From positions 1 to 6,466 of the forward strand of contig JABZHD010000065.1 of the NCBI GenBank assembly GCA_015259045.1: DNA of 6,466 nucleotides, read 5' to 3'. The first letter of the stretch is position 1, and each line of letters begins with the position of its first letter. The stretch is from Atopobium sp. Its GTDB lineage: Bacteria > Actinomycetota > Coriobacteriia > Coriobacteriales > Atopobiaceae. Positions 6,017-6,466 of this stretch are shown here, piece after piece. Below the pieces are notes generated by a model that saw nothing but the letters and a program-made list of their open reading frames with translations, had not been told where the DNA came from and ran no database searches. A program made the translations under genes and the position numbers.

Positions 6017-6466
6017 TTACTCCCCTAGCTGTTTTTTCTCATACGCAGTGTATGCATCAACTATCTTACCAACCAACGTGTGGCGAACAATATCATTTCT
6101 ATCTAAATCAACAAAAGCAACGTCTTCAAGGTTACCCAACACCTGTCGAGCAACGTCCAAACCGCTTCTTCCTACAAGGTCTCGCTGTGTTGCATCACCG
6201 GTAATAACAAATTTTGACGAGAAACCCAGGCGAGTCAGAAACATTTTCATCTGCTCAGGCGTGGTATTTTGCGCCTCATCCAAAATGACAAACGCATCGT
6301 TCATGGTACGGCCACGCATAAATGCAAGCGGAGCAATCTCAACAATTCCCTGTTCAATAAGGTTATTTGCGTACTCCATGGAGGTCATATCAAAGAGTGC
6401 GTCATAAAGCGGCCTAATGTAGGGATCAAGCTTCTCTTGAAGTGTTCCAGGGAGAAAACCAAGAGA
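6017..6466 (-). CDS. phoH: PhoH family ATPase, C-terminal part (gene runs off the right edge)
   Basis: PhoH-like proteins (YbeZ type) are cytoplasmic NTPases with a helicase-like P-loop core, linked to RNA metabolism and commonly encoded next to ybeY. The frame is open to the window edge. The visible 149 residues begin [20 protein letters not shown], a conserved family stretch, so translation does not start at the internal ATG at 6386-6388. The Walker B motif VILDEAQN is at fragment residues 60-67. [10 protein letters not shown] follows at about 88-97, and [12 protein letters not shown] near the end. Family length is about 320-350, so the N-terminal half with the Walker A loop is outside the window. 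The TAA stop lies within the ybeY ribosome-binding spacing, so the two genes are probably translationally coupled. Confidence 0.95.
   Translation of the reverse strand, partial: SLGFLPGTLQEKLDPYIRPLYDALFDMTSMEYANNLIEQGIVEIAPLAFMRGRTMNDAFVILDEAQNTTPEQMKMFLTRLGFSSKFVITGDATQRDLVGRSGLDVARQVLGNLEDVAFVDLDRNDIVRHTLVGKIVDAYTAYEKKQLGE
6021..6026 (-). promoter_or_regulatory. Ribosome-binding site deciding the GTG start of ybeY
   Basis: AGGGGA on the minus strand, 5 nt upstream of the GTG codon and inside the last codons of phoH. It fixes the non-ATG start and implies that ribosomes finishing phoH can reinitiate on ybeY. Confidence 0.7.

Noticed and set aside
6017..6388. phoH as a complete short gene starting at the internal ATG (6388)
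   Set aside because: The frame stays open upstream to the window edge with conserved PhoH sequence, so this is the 3' part of a longer gene.

Overview
All recognisable genes in this window lie on the minus strand, so transcription runs from high to low coordinates. In transcription order they are phoH (3' part only), ybeY, dgkA/undecaprenol kinase, era, recO, rpsO, pnp and rnj (5' part only). The organism is most likely a mid-GC Gram-positive. A low-to-mid-GC actinobacterium of the Coriobacteriia (Atopobium/Lancefieldella/Olsenella type) is my best guess. It rests on overall protein character, the presence of RNase J, an Era with TKxD as its guanine-specificity motif, and GTG starts. This is inference from memory, not a database result.

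Region 3426-6466 is a tightly packed operon. phoH and ybeY are separated by 1 nt. ybeY and dgkA overlap by 1 nt (TAATG). dgkA and era are 12 nt apart, and era and recO 2 nt apart. Starts are GTG for ybeY and recO. YbeY and Era both act in late 16S rRNA and small-subunit maturation, and PhoH is the usual partner ATPase of YbeY. DgkA is an envelope lipid kinase and RecO a recombination mediator; both are frequent passengers in this conserved cluster.

Region 482-3425 holds rpsO and pnp. The rpsO leader (about 3291-3375) is the most interesting non-coding stretch. It can fold into a 50-nt, almost continuous hairpin whose 6-nt loop is exactly complementary to the rpsO start region (third base of AUG through base 8). 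This is a strong candidate for an S15 autoregulatory pseudoknot. Between rpsO and pnp lie two compact hairpins: one probably attenuates or processes after rpsO, the other sits just upstream of the pnp ribosome-binding site. A terminator-like hairpin follows pnp.

Region 1-637 contains a promoter region, a small 5'-UTR hairpin and the first 160 codons of an RNase J. Taken together, the window is an RNA-maturation and decay neighbourhood: S15, PNPase, RNase J, YbeY and Era.

I see no mobile element, CRISPR array, tRNA, rRNA, integrase or defence-type gene. Apart from the candidate regulatory RNA structures this is an ordinary conserved housekeeping region, and I do not claim a new system.
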